From NCBI GenBank assembly GCA_945873815.1, contig CAMCEE010000008.1, positions 1 through 64,000 of the forward strand: a stretch of 64,000 nucleotides of DNA, read 5' to 3'. Position numbers and translations under genes: made by a program. The first letter of the stretch is position 1, and every line of letters begins with the position of its first letter. This stretch comes from an uncultured Caryophanales bacterium. Its GTDB lineage: Bacteria; Bacillota_I; Bacilli_A; RFN20; CAG-449. The notes below the pieces were generated by a model. It searched no databases, was not told the DNA's origin, and worked only from the letters and a program-made list of their open reading frames with translations. This document shows, piece by piece, positions 36,901 through 40,724 of this stretch.

Positions 36901-39900
36901 GGAACTATTACTTCTTTTAAGCCACGGCAATCATAGAATGCTTTATTTCCGATAGAAGTTAATAATGCAGGAAGAGTAATGCTTTCTAAACGATCACATT
37001 CTTCAAATACTCTATCTCCCATTGTAGAAACATTATTCATAGAGACTGTTTTTAATGTATCGCAATTAAAGAATGCAAGTTCTCCAATACTTGAAGCCTC
37101 AATTAATTCAATTTCAATAATTCCTGTCATATTTTGGAATGCATAAGCAGGAATTGCAGTTTGTCTATTAATAATAATCTTCTTTAATGTCTTTGGGAAA
37201 TATGTTGTAATAGAATAATATGTACTTCCACCACTAGACCATGTATATGGTTGAGAAGCACCCCAGACATCATTTGGATATGGATTATTTGTTTGATTTG
37301 CAAAAAGTGAACCCATCGTGCTACCATTACCAGTTTCAGATCCAGCTCCTACAAAAGGAGTAGAAAGGATCTTAAGATATGGACATTGTAATAACATCCA
37401 ATGAGGTAAAGAGGTAATTGTCGATGTAATATATAATTCTTCAAGATAAGTATGTCCATAGAATGATTGTGGATAAAGAGTTACAATTGAAGGTAATTCA
37501 ATAACTTTTAACGATCTACAACCATTAAATGCATATGTATCGATTAAAGTAACTGAACTGAAATCAACACTAGATAACATCGTACAATTATTAAATGCAT
37601 AACTACCAATATTTGTTAATAATGAAGTACTTGTTAATGATTCTAGAGAGTTACAACCATAAAATGCTTCATTACCAATCTTTGATAATTTTGGTAAATC
37701 CAATGTCTTTAAATAAATACAATTTCTAAATGATCTTAATCCAATTGTTGAAAGTAAAGGTAATTCTAAAGTATTTAAATACGTACATCCATCAAATGCA
37801 TAATCACCAATTGTATCTACGTTTGGTAGTTCAAATTCATCTAATGAATAATCGTTTTGGAAGACATAAGTTTTAATTGTAGTTAATTTAGGAGCAACAA
37901 GGCTACGTAAATTCATACATTCTGCAAATGCATAGTCTTGAAGTGTGACAACATTTGGTAATGTAAGTGTTTCTAAACGATCACAACTATAGAATGCTTT
38001 ATTGCCAACTTCTTTACAAGTTGCTGTTACAATAACATTCTCTAAATAGTCACAATCATAGAACATTTGTGAGGAAATAGCATTTAAAGCAGGAAGACTT
38101 ACTGTTCTTAATGCATCACAATTATAGAATGTACTAGCTCCTACAGATGCTAATTTATTAGCAGTTACTTGAATAAGATTCGTACATCCATTAAAAGTTT
38201 CAGAAGCAGCGCTAGTTGCATTTGTTAATTCAACTTTCTTCAAGCTTGTCATATTTCTGAATGCATAATCAGGAATTGTAGGTTGTCTATTAATAATAAT
38301 CTCGGTTAAGGAGTTAGGAATGTAGTATGTTCCTCTTGCTTGGTTAGCCGCATAATAATATCCACTAGCAGCATTACCAGAAGAAATAATTTGACCAATT
38401 ACACTTGTATCTCCTCCGGTACCTGCGTATGGAACAGAGATCTTTCTTAATAAATAACATCCATAGAATAAATCGCTAGGAAGTGAAGCAATATTAGAAG
38501 TAATATAGACTTCTTCTAAACGGTTACAATCTCTGAATGATGTACTAGTTAATTTTGTAATTGCTGGAAGAGTCAATGTTTTTAAGGAATAACAATATCT
38601 AAAAGCGTACTCTTGAATTGTATTAACTTTTTTAAAGTTATCTGATTTTAACGCATAACATGCGTTGAATGCGTATTGATCAATCATAGTCAATGCATTT
38701 GTATCGTTTACTGTCTCTAATTTATAACAATCCGAGAATGCATATTTTCCTATAGATGCGACTTTTGGTAAAGATATAGTAATCAAATTACCACAATATC
38801 TAAATGATTCCTTACCAATTGAAGAAACTTCAGGAATATTAACATCAGTTAATAATTCACAATAATAGAAAGCATTATCACCAATCGACATACATTTTGG
38901 AAGATCAATACTCTTAAGGAAATTACAGCCGGTAAAAGCAAATTGACTTACAGTTGTAACTCCAGGGAAATATAAATTATCCAACATCTTACAACCAGAG
39001 AATGCATAATCTTTGATTGATTTTAAATTATCAGAAACAATAACATTTGTTAAATAATCACAATGTTCGAATGTTCTAGCAGTAATCTCAACTAAAGAAG
39101 GTAATGAAATTGTATTCAACCCATCACAATTATAGAATGTGTATGTTCCTAATAAGTTAGTAACTTTTTCCATCGAAACATTTTTTAGTCTGGAACAATT
39201 ATAGAATGCTTGATCACCAATTGTAGTTGCACTTTCTAAAACAATAGTTTCAACGTATTGCATATTATAGAATGCATAAGCTGGAATTGCTGTTTGTGAA
39301 GTAATAGTAATCTTCTTTAATGAGAAAGGAAGAGTATAATTACCAACAGATTGTCCAATATAATACCATTCATTTGCTGTACCAGCATTACCATTAATAA
39401 ATAGAGCACCCATTGAAGAACCAGCACCCGTTGCAGCACCTGTTCCAACAAATGGAATAGTTAATTCTTTTAATGATCTTAACGATTTAAAAATATTAGC
39501 AGGTAAACTTGAAATCGAATTTGATGCGATATGAAGTGTTTCAATTCCATATGCACAGTTAAATGCGTTTGCATCAAGAGTTGAAATCTTTGGTAAAGCA
39601 AGTTCTTTTAACGAATTACAATTATAGAATGCATTTGCTTCGATTGTTAAAACGCTTTGACAAATATCAGAATTGAACAATGTACAATTATAGAATGCAC
39701 TTGCTTTAATCGTTTCAACATTTTCAGCACCTTCCATTGTCCTTAGGTTTGTACAACCATAAAAAGCAGAAGATCCGATTGTTACTAAATTTGATACACC
39801 ATTAACAGTCTTAAGATTTGTACAGCCTTGGAAAGCTGAAGTTCCAATTGAAAGAAGGGAATTTGCAGAAGGGACTGCTTCAAGGGATGTGCAGTTGTAA

Positions 39901-40424
39901 AATGAACTAGCACCGATAGTTTTGATATTTGTGAAATCTTCAATAGTCTTTAGTTTTGTACAACCATAGAATGCTTTATCACCAATCTCAGTAATTGTTT
40001 TTGGCAAAATAACTTTTTCAAGATTTGTCATTCCTTGGAAACCAGATGTATTGATTCCAACAACTGGAAGATTTGTTTCTCCATAAGTACTTGGAATTTC
40101 AATCTCTGTAATTGCATTTGCTGTTTTAACATCTGCCTTGATTGAGAAGAGCCATCCATCAACTGAACTTGTGAACTCACCGATTGTTTCATCTGCAACA
40201 ACTGATTTTACATTATCACGACTAAAAGCTGCCTCAAAGTGCACTTCATTGTCTTTATTATTTTTTGTTGCTTCTACTACGTTATCAAGACGATTAACGT
40301 AAGTATCGACAATATGGTTTGTCAGGATGCCTCCAAGTAAGAATGTAGCGCATGCTGCCATGGTCAGTTTAATTGTCTTCACTAACCCGAAATTTGATAT
40401 CTTATGATTACCCCTTTTTCTCAT
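15921..40424 (-). CDS. Giant LRR/Ig-like surface protein with C-terminal dockerin
   Basis: The product has 8,167 residues (roughly 0.9 MDa) from the ATG at 40424, which has GAGGGG seven bases upstream; a TTG start 11 codons earlier (40457) is less likely. Order: basic N-terminus and a hydrophobic export segment (TIKLTMAACATFLLGGILT); BspA-type LRRs (LRR_5/PF13306 style, AFYNC.SL followed by a hydrophobic strand) over about residues 90-5150; a linker of about 330 residues; Ig-like and MBG-like repeats (YTG...P.F and VGT..V.I.G.GNYTG) over about 5480-7990; then a dockerin at 8111-8165. It has no LPXTG and no C-terminal membrane helix, so surface retention through the dockerin is the likely solution, with the two downstream cohesin-like proteins as partners. 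LRR proteins of this type usually bind host or bacterial surfaces. It heads a co-directional operon (one-base gap to the next gene). A zinc-ribbon-like Cys cluster interrupts the Ig-like part. Confidence 0.93.
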   Translation of the reverse strand: MRKRGNHKISNFGLVKTIKLTMAACATFLLGGILTNHIVDTYVNRLDNVVEATKNNKDNEVHFEAAFSRDNVKSVVADETIGEFTSSVDGWLFSIKADVKTANAITEIEIPSTYGETNLPVVGINTSGFQGMTNLEKVILPKTITEIGDKAFYGCTKLKTIEDFTNIKTIGASSFYNCTSLEAVPSANSLLSIGTSAFQGCTNLKTVNGVSNLVTIGSSAFYGCTNLRTMEGAENVETIKASAFYNCTLFNSDICQSVLTIEANAFYNCNSLKELALPKISTLDANAFNCAYGIETLHIASNSISSLPANIFKSLRSLKELTIPFVGTGAATGAGSSMGALFINGNAGTANEWYYIGQSVGNYTLPFSLKKITITSQTAIPAYAFYNMQYVETIVLESATTIGDQAFYNCSRLKNVSMEKVTNLLGTYTFYNCDGLNTISLPSLVEITARTFEHCDYLTNVIVSDNLKSIKDYAFSGCKMLDNLYFPGVTTVSQFAFTGCNFLKSIDLPKCMSIGDNAFYYCELLTDVNIPEVSSIGKESFRYCGNLITISLPKVASIGKYAFSDCYKLETVNDTNALTMIDQYAFNACYALKSDNFKKVNTIQEYAFRYCYSLKTLTLPAITKLTSTSFRDCNRLEEVYITSNIASLPSDLFYGCYLLRKISVPYAGTGGDTSVIGQIISSGNAASGYYYAANQARGTYYIPNSLTEIIINRQPTIPDYAFRNMTSLKKVELTNATSAASETFNGCTNLIQVTANKLASVGASTFYNCDALRTVSLPALNAISSQMFYDCDYLENVIVTATCKEVGNKAFYSCDRLETLTLPNVVTLQDYAFAECMNLRSLVAPKLTTIKTYVFQNDYSLDEFELPNVDTIGDYAFDGCTYLNTLELPLLSTIGLRSFRNCIYLKTLDLPKLSKIGNEAFYGCNSLESLTSTSLLTNIGSYAFNNCTMLSSVDFSSVTLIDTYAFNGCRSLKVIELPSIVTLYPQSFYGHTYLEELYITSTITSLPHWMLLQCPYLKILSTPFVGAGSETGNGSTMGSLFANQTNNPYPNDVWGASQPYTWSSGGSTYYSITTYFPKTLKKIIINRQTAIPAYAFQNMTGIIEIELIEASSIGELAFFNCDTLKTVSMNNVSTMGDRVFEECDRLESITLPALLTSIGNKAFYDCRGLKEVIVPEGVTTVGDYAFYNCYSLESISLPGVTEIKTYSFSQCTRLQEVLIPNTVLIGNYAFQNANRLTAISIPSVTKLGSYAFQNCQSLVKLNNTDSLSEISNNAFENCYELDSDNFANVTKLGAYAFNNCHSLLTLSFPSLSVIDGNALRGHYKLEVLNITSPIASLPYWYLMDCDYLRVLNVPFVGNGDATGRASRMGSSFYPRSSANENQYLGTQNYDSTSETYSFPKTLEKIIINSQTTIPAFAFMNMSMLKEVELLKATSIGTLAFYGCKALESVKMAKVSTIGTRVFEDCDSLVEVVIPNVSLISEKAFYDCNRLSKITIPTSVLTIDNYAFSKCDKLVNVTIPSSVTKIGNFVFAECYRLEEITIEGIATIGNNAFANCVKLETVNLPKAIEIGSDTFNGSTALKNVTIPNVKKIGANAFKGCEALITISMPKVTEIGESSFQNCTRLVSIEDTDNLAIIGAYAFSNCISLSSDNFSAVTTINDYAFQNCYSLLVMHLPSVTTISSGAFFHHYKLEELYITSQAITSLPAWFLQSCYYLNTLSVPFSGTGVQTGASSYLGVLFNNTTSIGETDPRYLSSVYSGSSYYLLPKSLNKVIINRQTTIPEQTFHSLYYVREIELSEATTVGQLAFYNCDGLKKVKMDKVTTIGDRVFEECDGLETLTLPSVTIISEKAFYRCRNLHEIVIPTSVTTIKNYAFAECRELTKIVLPEETTEIGDYAFQSCINLASANMPGLVTLGSYAFEGDQSLVTVIAPNLYTIKTYAFYNCRYLPTISLPAVTSIGNYAFANCVSLKTVAETNELTTLGNYVFQNCYLLSSNNYSAVTTLGDYVWQNCHSQLEITLPSLTKLTQTSFRGNVKLEKLVVESPSLVSSDAWILSDALYLKELVWPFAGHTNTSVLGYLFNYTTGIDGYDPRYLSSGYSGSNYFLVPKSLEKVTICSQTAIPANAFLSMYWVKEISLPNATSIGASAFQNCTALKKVNMPKTTLFGDNIFRNCDGLETISLPNVAIIPANAFYDCNGLKEVIIPNTVTAINASAFYNCTFLTSVTIPASTVTIGESAFHYCKALTSVNILGSATLGTNAFRYCFNLATVTMPKAIEVGSYSFAYCYNLTTVSMPLVKKINTYGFSNCTMLSTISVPSVTELCDYAFTGCTQLVSIEDTDCLTTLGSYAFQTCKMLASDNFANVTTMKDYVFENCDALQVLHFPLLTTMTSNSLRNHTKLEELYITSKMTTFPAYYLYSNTYLRILSVPVVGLGAETGYGSVMGSAFANEAGSGATYSAVQRYDSTSATFRFPKTLELITINTQTGIQKFAFENMAFVDEIELTKAVTIKDYVFVGCTKLQLVTMPKVTSIGTYAFQECDSLVEVILPSVTTISNYSFYGCDNLYKVSLPEGLTTIGNYAFYNCPKLPTLIFPATLASIGEHAFEKCVNLKVPSLKNLTVIGKYAFTGCNSINNITIQNVKTVANNAFENCLGLEKVTFINDDNSTILEASAFENCPRLYTVSLGGVNAIGDNCFERCNELLSVTDTEALQTIGVQSFIYCYSLKNIEFENVLKIGDNAFHSCFALTHVELPSITTLSNSALRNMPTLEYLSISSQITSLPANMLAESLYLKELVLPFVGNNAASGAGSRMGYILHANTGSLGDADPRYLADGYWVPKTLTKITILYQTSIAGSAVRDFYYLKEINFNEATSIGELALYNCIRIKTINMPKVTTMGNRVMEECDELETIELPQLSNIPQKTFYHCNNLKNVIVPESITTVNDNAFAYCPLLKSIELPCVTSLGANVFNYCVQLVNVDAPLLVTIGTYAFSYCEDLVTLSIPSVTTLGTYAFNYCTSLVALTNTGNLTTLGAYAFNNCYSFSSDCFSAVTSIDDHVFNGCNSLLRLSFPAVTTIHNDAFKGHQKLEILKITSSIANVPYWMLAENVYLKEIEMPFTGRGDSSGQGSVMGSLFNTGSSNTATQFTGSQAYTGGSNYYLFPKTLKRITICKQATIPTNAFQNMKGIEVVSLPKATSLGNYAFDGCSNLRRVDMPKVSTIGTYSFRECDTINTITIPSVTTISDFAFYGCNGLMYVTVPECVTTIGVSAFENCTSLVEMTLPKVRIINNSAFKGCTNMTSFEAPNANTIGDYAFRENNSLETVSIPRAVTIGTYAFANALNLKTIDISSVTTLGTYAFQLCRDLETIDVPSLVTIGDFAFSDCTSLVSVTNTNKLTTIGEQAFVNCFVLSNIKFDEVTTIGRYAWYNCYNLLNISLPSVTSLHSEAFRGHVNLEYVSITSNITALTPWLFVDNVYLIEVNVPFVGTGATSGYVTSMGSLFNTGGSGQDDTRYASYVYSSSTYYIIPKSLEKITINRQTTVYANAFRGFKFLRYVELPEVTIINDAAFYDCYNLLDIDMPRVSTMGASVFQNCYGFRTITLPDVTTIGTSAFENCTGLQEVIIPNTVSTINSYAFKNCTGLQEITFPDSVIAFGEYVLQGCSSLETVTLPILGSSNTVDSGASNSVFGFIFGRTAYAGSYAAASYYTASAQVTNYIPKSLKNVIITNETIIPYGCFMGCVEIENIDLNTSAVDVREKAFSVSLSAVNTKVNVYVPNKGLHDLMVTNPNLYGLERPDQVLDTKIIYNKVYDKNWTFVGYELAHVAFESATSYRVAAEFKNKPVLRIGEEVFKGMVQLETIELPSCLEKIGVSAFEGCTSLAHIMTYQVLDDSVVEEKMPNNLKEVANNAFYECVSIGNQTFPEAFEVIGDYAFYGCEGFTAINLENTSVVSIGKYAFAECANVASVLLPDTLKTIGEKAFDNCNLVEDVVIPSSVLSIGEGALANWSSLQTLSVPFVGGSYKYETDREKKSANFGYIFGTTMFENSEATVQKNGYTNQMIPYYVPISLKTINVTNARSIPFGAFMNCRNVTSINVEGDITVINDETFRNCESVLSIELPATVTSIGVDILKGCASIKSLVVPFVGASAENDVEGATTLGYFFGTYAYEGGYEAAQNTSLTTKVSYYIPNTLKTVEVLGVAGAKSEYELPVGAFMNCSNVSQIILPNTLRILGNYSLYGLSLSSLDSLKVLSKVGGTVTVGDSVEKIGAYALKGLDKNAQGLVVPNTVTVIGEGAFNNWDSLSSIQIPFVGERSDIRTVLSRNDSSKGDYLVTTNAINNTCNSSSYQEIFAYIFGTLPFDGAISTAQLSASEKTYNAYVPGSLVDVNVTSDDMLILYAGAFMNCTNIKDLSLPNSITRIEDYALYNTGIENLNDTNISSDEEGASVVRDNVEFIGSFALASAMKNTILVVPSSVTNIGTGALSKWASLTSIELPFAGTKATGKLLDSEKEFATIFGDTAYATTALTPSGEYYYPKSLKNITINGGDIYEITLSGYETIVEVTLGDDVEIYGVSTFKDCTKLASVRLPNSLALINKSMFMNCVSLTAIDIGPHVSTIANEAFRECTSLETVNFSSEGNLHTIGDYSFYNTAITNEDYTFIVPEGVESIGAHSFENSGKNINNVVLPSSLILVGEASFGGWKQMKKINVPFIGLQEYDAISYDADKHISNPNEGRSIFARIFGNEEINSSLFYRVDFSYLNENEELIDSYAYLPLSLTEVVVEKGVVDYNAFKNAYSLKKVTLPSGTVEVGERAFEGCQLLNTVNNMDAVNNINTAAFKGCTSLKSLPSMTAIKNIEREAFAESGLLSIDLTQYELLSTIGTKAFASTCSSQIELVIPNTVTFVGKGAFNGFSSLATIETRLDNVVLSDMFGSESFTNSVKATKKDGTINYVPASLDTVIISGGTNVSAYALYNCGNVTTVDFNSQEITSIGEKAFANTGLTAIEVPISVTEIGYASFNGCNSLEEMVLPFVGKTALEETNTETSVFGYIFGYTTTGTPSTNANTIQYQLIDDEMVAYGEENPRYYEVPSSLQYITIAGDSLGIELADCALAGLKVESLVLENVTRVGSYALYSTIGNLVFNNEVEFARTGDLGAVRNAIINFRYSEDIIENNFLLALTEESKISGKVYPSNFITLDNYAAEYLAERVYFDQGVYVLKLSYKYSIGDTFSMDNVTPYVYDYKNNSRIYFDAANSTFTSVDNGSTIDQNKKVIRMFIDGKHSSAGFKSISRLSTSFLINTEKMKIIVGDEIRIHIGQSIAEGFDFEDYDGQFASEEEMALRVTLEAMINGTRLIQTASSSSIILGEAELAQLESEGEVTFENVLVDNNRFRLFKWNTNSSFYEVDIDYVIEYTNANHTTNVHVTKRVIDASLNGTVVEYDGTKHSIEFNLAKKYDSTSFTITYVVKDNEGKVLASTSVLPSFINVGEYNYTITLSKENFSTLELKDKLTITPRRIYITIDENQGKSFEGADPKITYKASYDELGEELLTGTELSSLIAGEITREEGEAAGNYAYITDTLILLDSKNYELVINDHSENFFRIAQADLGDTTIVIGAEYEYTSERITPEFVVRKNSDAYTVDPSQYDVLWNNNINVGTASVTVLAKDGSDYFGSNSKTFEIIPIHLTTLNTQVVLETEEYVYTGSEICPIVSMVRVYTNAQKTKYIDLTLKDYEISYDNNLNAGIGNVIITGKNNCQGEVVKNFVIDKKELVEDGEGLQILKIRNQTYKAEDLTPDISIFYNGLSLFNEIDYVLTYSNNRYVGTATVTIQGIGNFCGGFEKQFTILPADVADIKFEATAIAPYTGRETSVSIKKFTVAGNDVSLDTNDYEISYTTEDRISVGIVKFTVTGRNNLEGFRKENLVYQIVNGNFTQSDVEVVGSYVYTGEVIKPTLSVVFSGVELSENVDYRLEVFNGVNVGEAIVKVYGMGNFDSEDYITVFFNILPRDLEDVHIEYNDSFIYSGGNVNLEAVLTFNGLTLSFGTDFIIDAAGKSAGNHFATFIGKGNYTGEVSKPYFIEQYEITTDDEIYAKSQKYTGEYLNPIVIIRDINRNTLIQGVDFNVEYMPGSDGTSLTTQYIMITGCGNYKGTIEDIQFEITDVEIDPSSVTLENDRFTYSGREIHAKVNVVVDGTKLIEGVDYTLIYDNCLNVGTANVKVIFTKYAGTITKEYTIAPYVLSTSDTIIFENAYDYIGEVPDFQLEIRDRILNLLELNKDYTIEASGKNNGVHSLRINGQGNYSGSITLTYSIGSGELLDLSIVKTANSYSYSGSEIAPKFKLMYGDLQVEASRIEYYLEESCETLLTGTPINAGKYFFKVYCDDPNIMSSAISSYEISRRDITGLTAALSQTEYVYSGSVNEPTAEVSNIYGTVTYDMEYSNNINIGTATATIIGTGNFTGSITKTFTIKALDLSSEDVVVTINKTLNRYNPFSSNNNLPVVTVNGAEINILNNNFVLEIVEKTTLDKVLFKDFNGNVGEYQIIVSGSNENVTGSKTFDYMITPITITEEDNLERGYKGVYTYTGEEMTFEDIVLKHRASGEIYTLQLGVDYVFEYDDAINVGTNKLLKVNGIGNFNGRILLRYSITPEGGVVVEGDWTFELLAEDYEYTGSPIEPQFNLYFGDILFEEGYTIEYFSDPELLNSLGNTAPTNVGTYYFIVTTGGQNVVSHQFERRCFMISPASLADFNVRASLTNGGKYIYHSAGQTFDDLVVRDAHDNVLVKDIDFVLSVDNYNVGKNKLLYIDGINNYTGQTVTLFDILVHDINRCAECGTELENGKCPECGEECDNRIEVGGTSDINPNDIRDCFPPITIDGITYEFPYNDCPFDIIIVTPNGERLTPQEIIDRGLEDLITGDYKVIISSPEDDGNHGGEIEIPFEIKKHTLTIDDLVNEEYLGVYSFTGETPSFSDIRIVVNGTELVRDVDYTVTTKDKPTVGTNKIVTVSAIGELYEGQFDLTYRINSYDVNNPDTPAFDESKLKLTLTKTNYTYNGRAIAPQFTISYNGTNIDDGYTVSYYLDSEYTNGIGTETPVDAGRYYFSVTTHGKSIPISTLRSEFTIDQLSLAEDGTRVSLEQTEYDYTGMLPEFVGLEIVDAHGNVLTEDDYSLSVSDFNVGTDKVLTILGIGNYTDGTSIRFSILKYDISQDETITISPEAIELSLLEVKNNFPTLFVGNEQYEFPYKDSDLSVSVAFPNWTTVTSSELETIKVSDMVVGSYVLKVQGSNANYGGLKKFPFEIQPITITSEAYSKIEYNGDYAFTGSEPLFDDVFLTIQDYDLIRNVDYTIVADQDVSIGDNKIAIVRGMGRFTGEFELPYRILESGIDPSLLSLEFTKQKYTYNGSPLAPEFVVKYNGVQLEGDNIVTYFSDEGYVGSLGTTPPKDVGTYYINVKTTGSIKTSVRGSYTISPEVLSNGKGTVEMAQEQFYYTPNPLGPDFSGITIVDQYGNTLVKDVDYVITAADFEVGNGKPLTISGIGNYSGSITNKTFDILPIDLNAVTNEKPVISLEAGSSEITFDPSNITKNFPTISVAGFAHEFPYDDIDLMFDIKGPDNLSLAIEDIKLMNPKELTLGGYTLTVRASDTNANFSGEKTLQFNINKYELSSNNIGEGFVGEYEYTGSHPSFEDLKIYVSDVELIINTDYEIVINEGTTVNPGMNKELTIRGIGDFYSGEFVVTYKVTSVAGEIDPNNIELVIEDETIVYSKEAKEPRLSFLLNGVPVEDQYSIRYFTDEIHETEVDAAIDAGTYYITVEFGGLIFENTVELLGQFVIEKEEVTISAKDLVTTYGDTVTDLNSQWEAIVGQVYGNDIEAVVTTTAGEKANVGEYELNIEVSEGADKNYIVTLRKGKHSVVKKDIDLTVAVDHQTIMEGGTLDNITYTMVSNGFVEGENTSSLVFTPGTILYQGSGDTVYPTSEVAPTDFGTYEIIMDRETTTVTSQNYNVTNLTINPGQLIIAKASLLSLTAETDFGIVKLVKSGPRWKYTYVKDHTEYDPENIPVIHITQQKMTVNTLLTHFNSVDTANIRIYNAKGSLVKSTYYGNPRYIVGTGWKIELLSGETVIDAFYLSLTGDFNGDGVVAKRDVNDLFSAISKPCSNAVLYACDINSDLKLTSADINLLASMINQMNK
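15927..16093 (-). other. Type I-like dockerin domain of the giant protein
   Basis: Two calcium-binding F-hand loops are visible: DFNGDGVVAKRD and DINSDLKLTSAD. Both keep the Asp/Asn at positions 1, 3, 5 and 12 of the canonical D.N.DG....D loop, and helices such as VNDLFSAI and INLLASMINQ follow. Just upstream lies the common pre-dockerin strand segment (IRIYNAKG, then VGTGWKIELLSG). Dockerins bind cohesins, and cohesin-like domains are encoded in the next two genes. Confidence 0.88.
16900..23950 (-). repeat. Ig-like/MBG-like repeat array inside the giant gene
   Basis: About 28 beta-sandwich modules of 70-90 residues are encoded here. Typical signatures are YTYNG..IAP.F, DVGTYY..V and IGNYTG. 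In the C-terminal half four module types alternate in a fixed order, so the signature EY.G.Y.FTG..P.F.D recurs near 20730, 19630, 18540 and 17460, a period of about 1.09 kb. The last modules resemble MBG domains (TTYGDTVTDLN). Confidence 0.85.
25000..40150 (-). repeat. LRR array with regular insert modules inside the giant gene
   Basis: About 15 kb of roughly 70-base units encodes LRRs of about 23 residues. The array is broken 18 times by an insert of the form VPF.G..G..S.MG.LF, a variable Tyr-rich stretch, then FPK.L.KI.INRQT.IP..AF. The first ten inserts are spaced about 1.05 kb apart (near 39.4, 38.4, 37.3, 36.3, 35.2, 34.2, 33.1, 32.0, 31.05 and 29.95 kb); later ones are closer and more diverged. 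Confidence 0.9.
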
Positions 40425-40685
40425 AATTATACCCCTCTTATATCTTTCAATTTTCAAACCGTAGCCAAAATCCGCCCGTACAAATAGGCTATACTACAAC
40501 TTAAGAATAACATCATGTGCGCACGTAATACAAGTCTAATCCCCCTTAAAAAACAACATTTTTTTCGTTTTTTCAATACCTAAGCATTATTTTTCGGGTT
40601 TATTTCAATTAATTTTGATTAAATATCCTTTTTTTTCCAAAGAGATTATCCCCTTAAAAAAACGCTATATTTTTCATTTTTGAGC
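40425..40685 (-). promoter_or_regulatory. Leader region of the giant surface-gene operon
   Basis: This stretch holds no gene. On the minus strand it carries the exact 20-bp repeat shared with 10983-11002 (40645-40664), a looser copy (40537-40554), an imperfect palindrome centred on GTGCGCAC (40512-40529) and a possible hairpin TAGCC...GGCTA (about 40461-40490) before the ribosome site. A plausible but weak promoter is TTGTAT, 18 bases, TATTCT, overlapping the palindrome. No known riboswitch consensus was recognised. Confidence 0.45.
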
Positions 40686-40719
40686 AAAAAAAAGATTCTG
40701 ATGACTAAGCACCAGAATC
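40686..40719 (-). terminator. Rho-independent terminator after psuG
   Basis: On the minus strand a ten-base-pair stem (GATTCTGGTG pairing with CATCAGAATC, one G-T wobble) with a six-base loop CTTAGT is followed by eight T residues. It ends the marR-ABC-ABC-psuG operon and separates it from the giant surface operon. Confidence 0.9.
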
Positions 40720-40724
40720 AAATA

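Noticed and set aside
25000-40150. CRISPR-like regular repeats
   Set aside because: The periodicity is protein-coding: units differ by synonymous and conservative changes within one open frame.
40425-40457. TTG start at 40457 for the giant gene
   Set aside because: The ATG at 40424 has a strong GAGGGG ribosome site at good spacing, while the TTG has none.
40458-40493. Possible riboswitch in the leader of the giant gene
   Set aside because: The TAGCC...GGCTA hairpin is short and none of the c-di-GMP, preQ1 or other riboswitch core motifs I know is present, despite the degenerate GGDEF-EAL gene in the operon.
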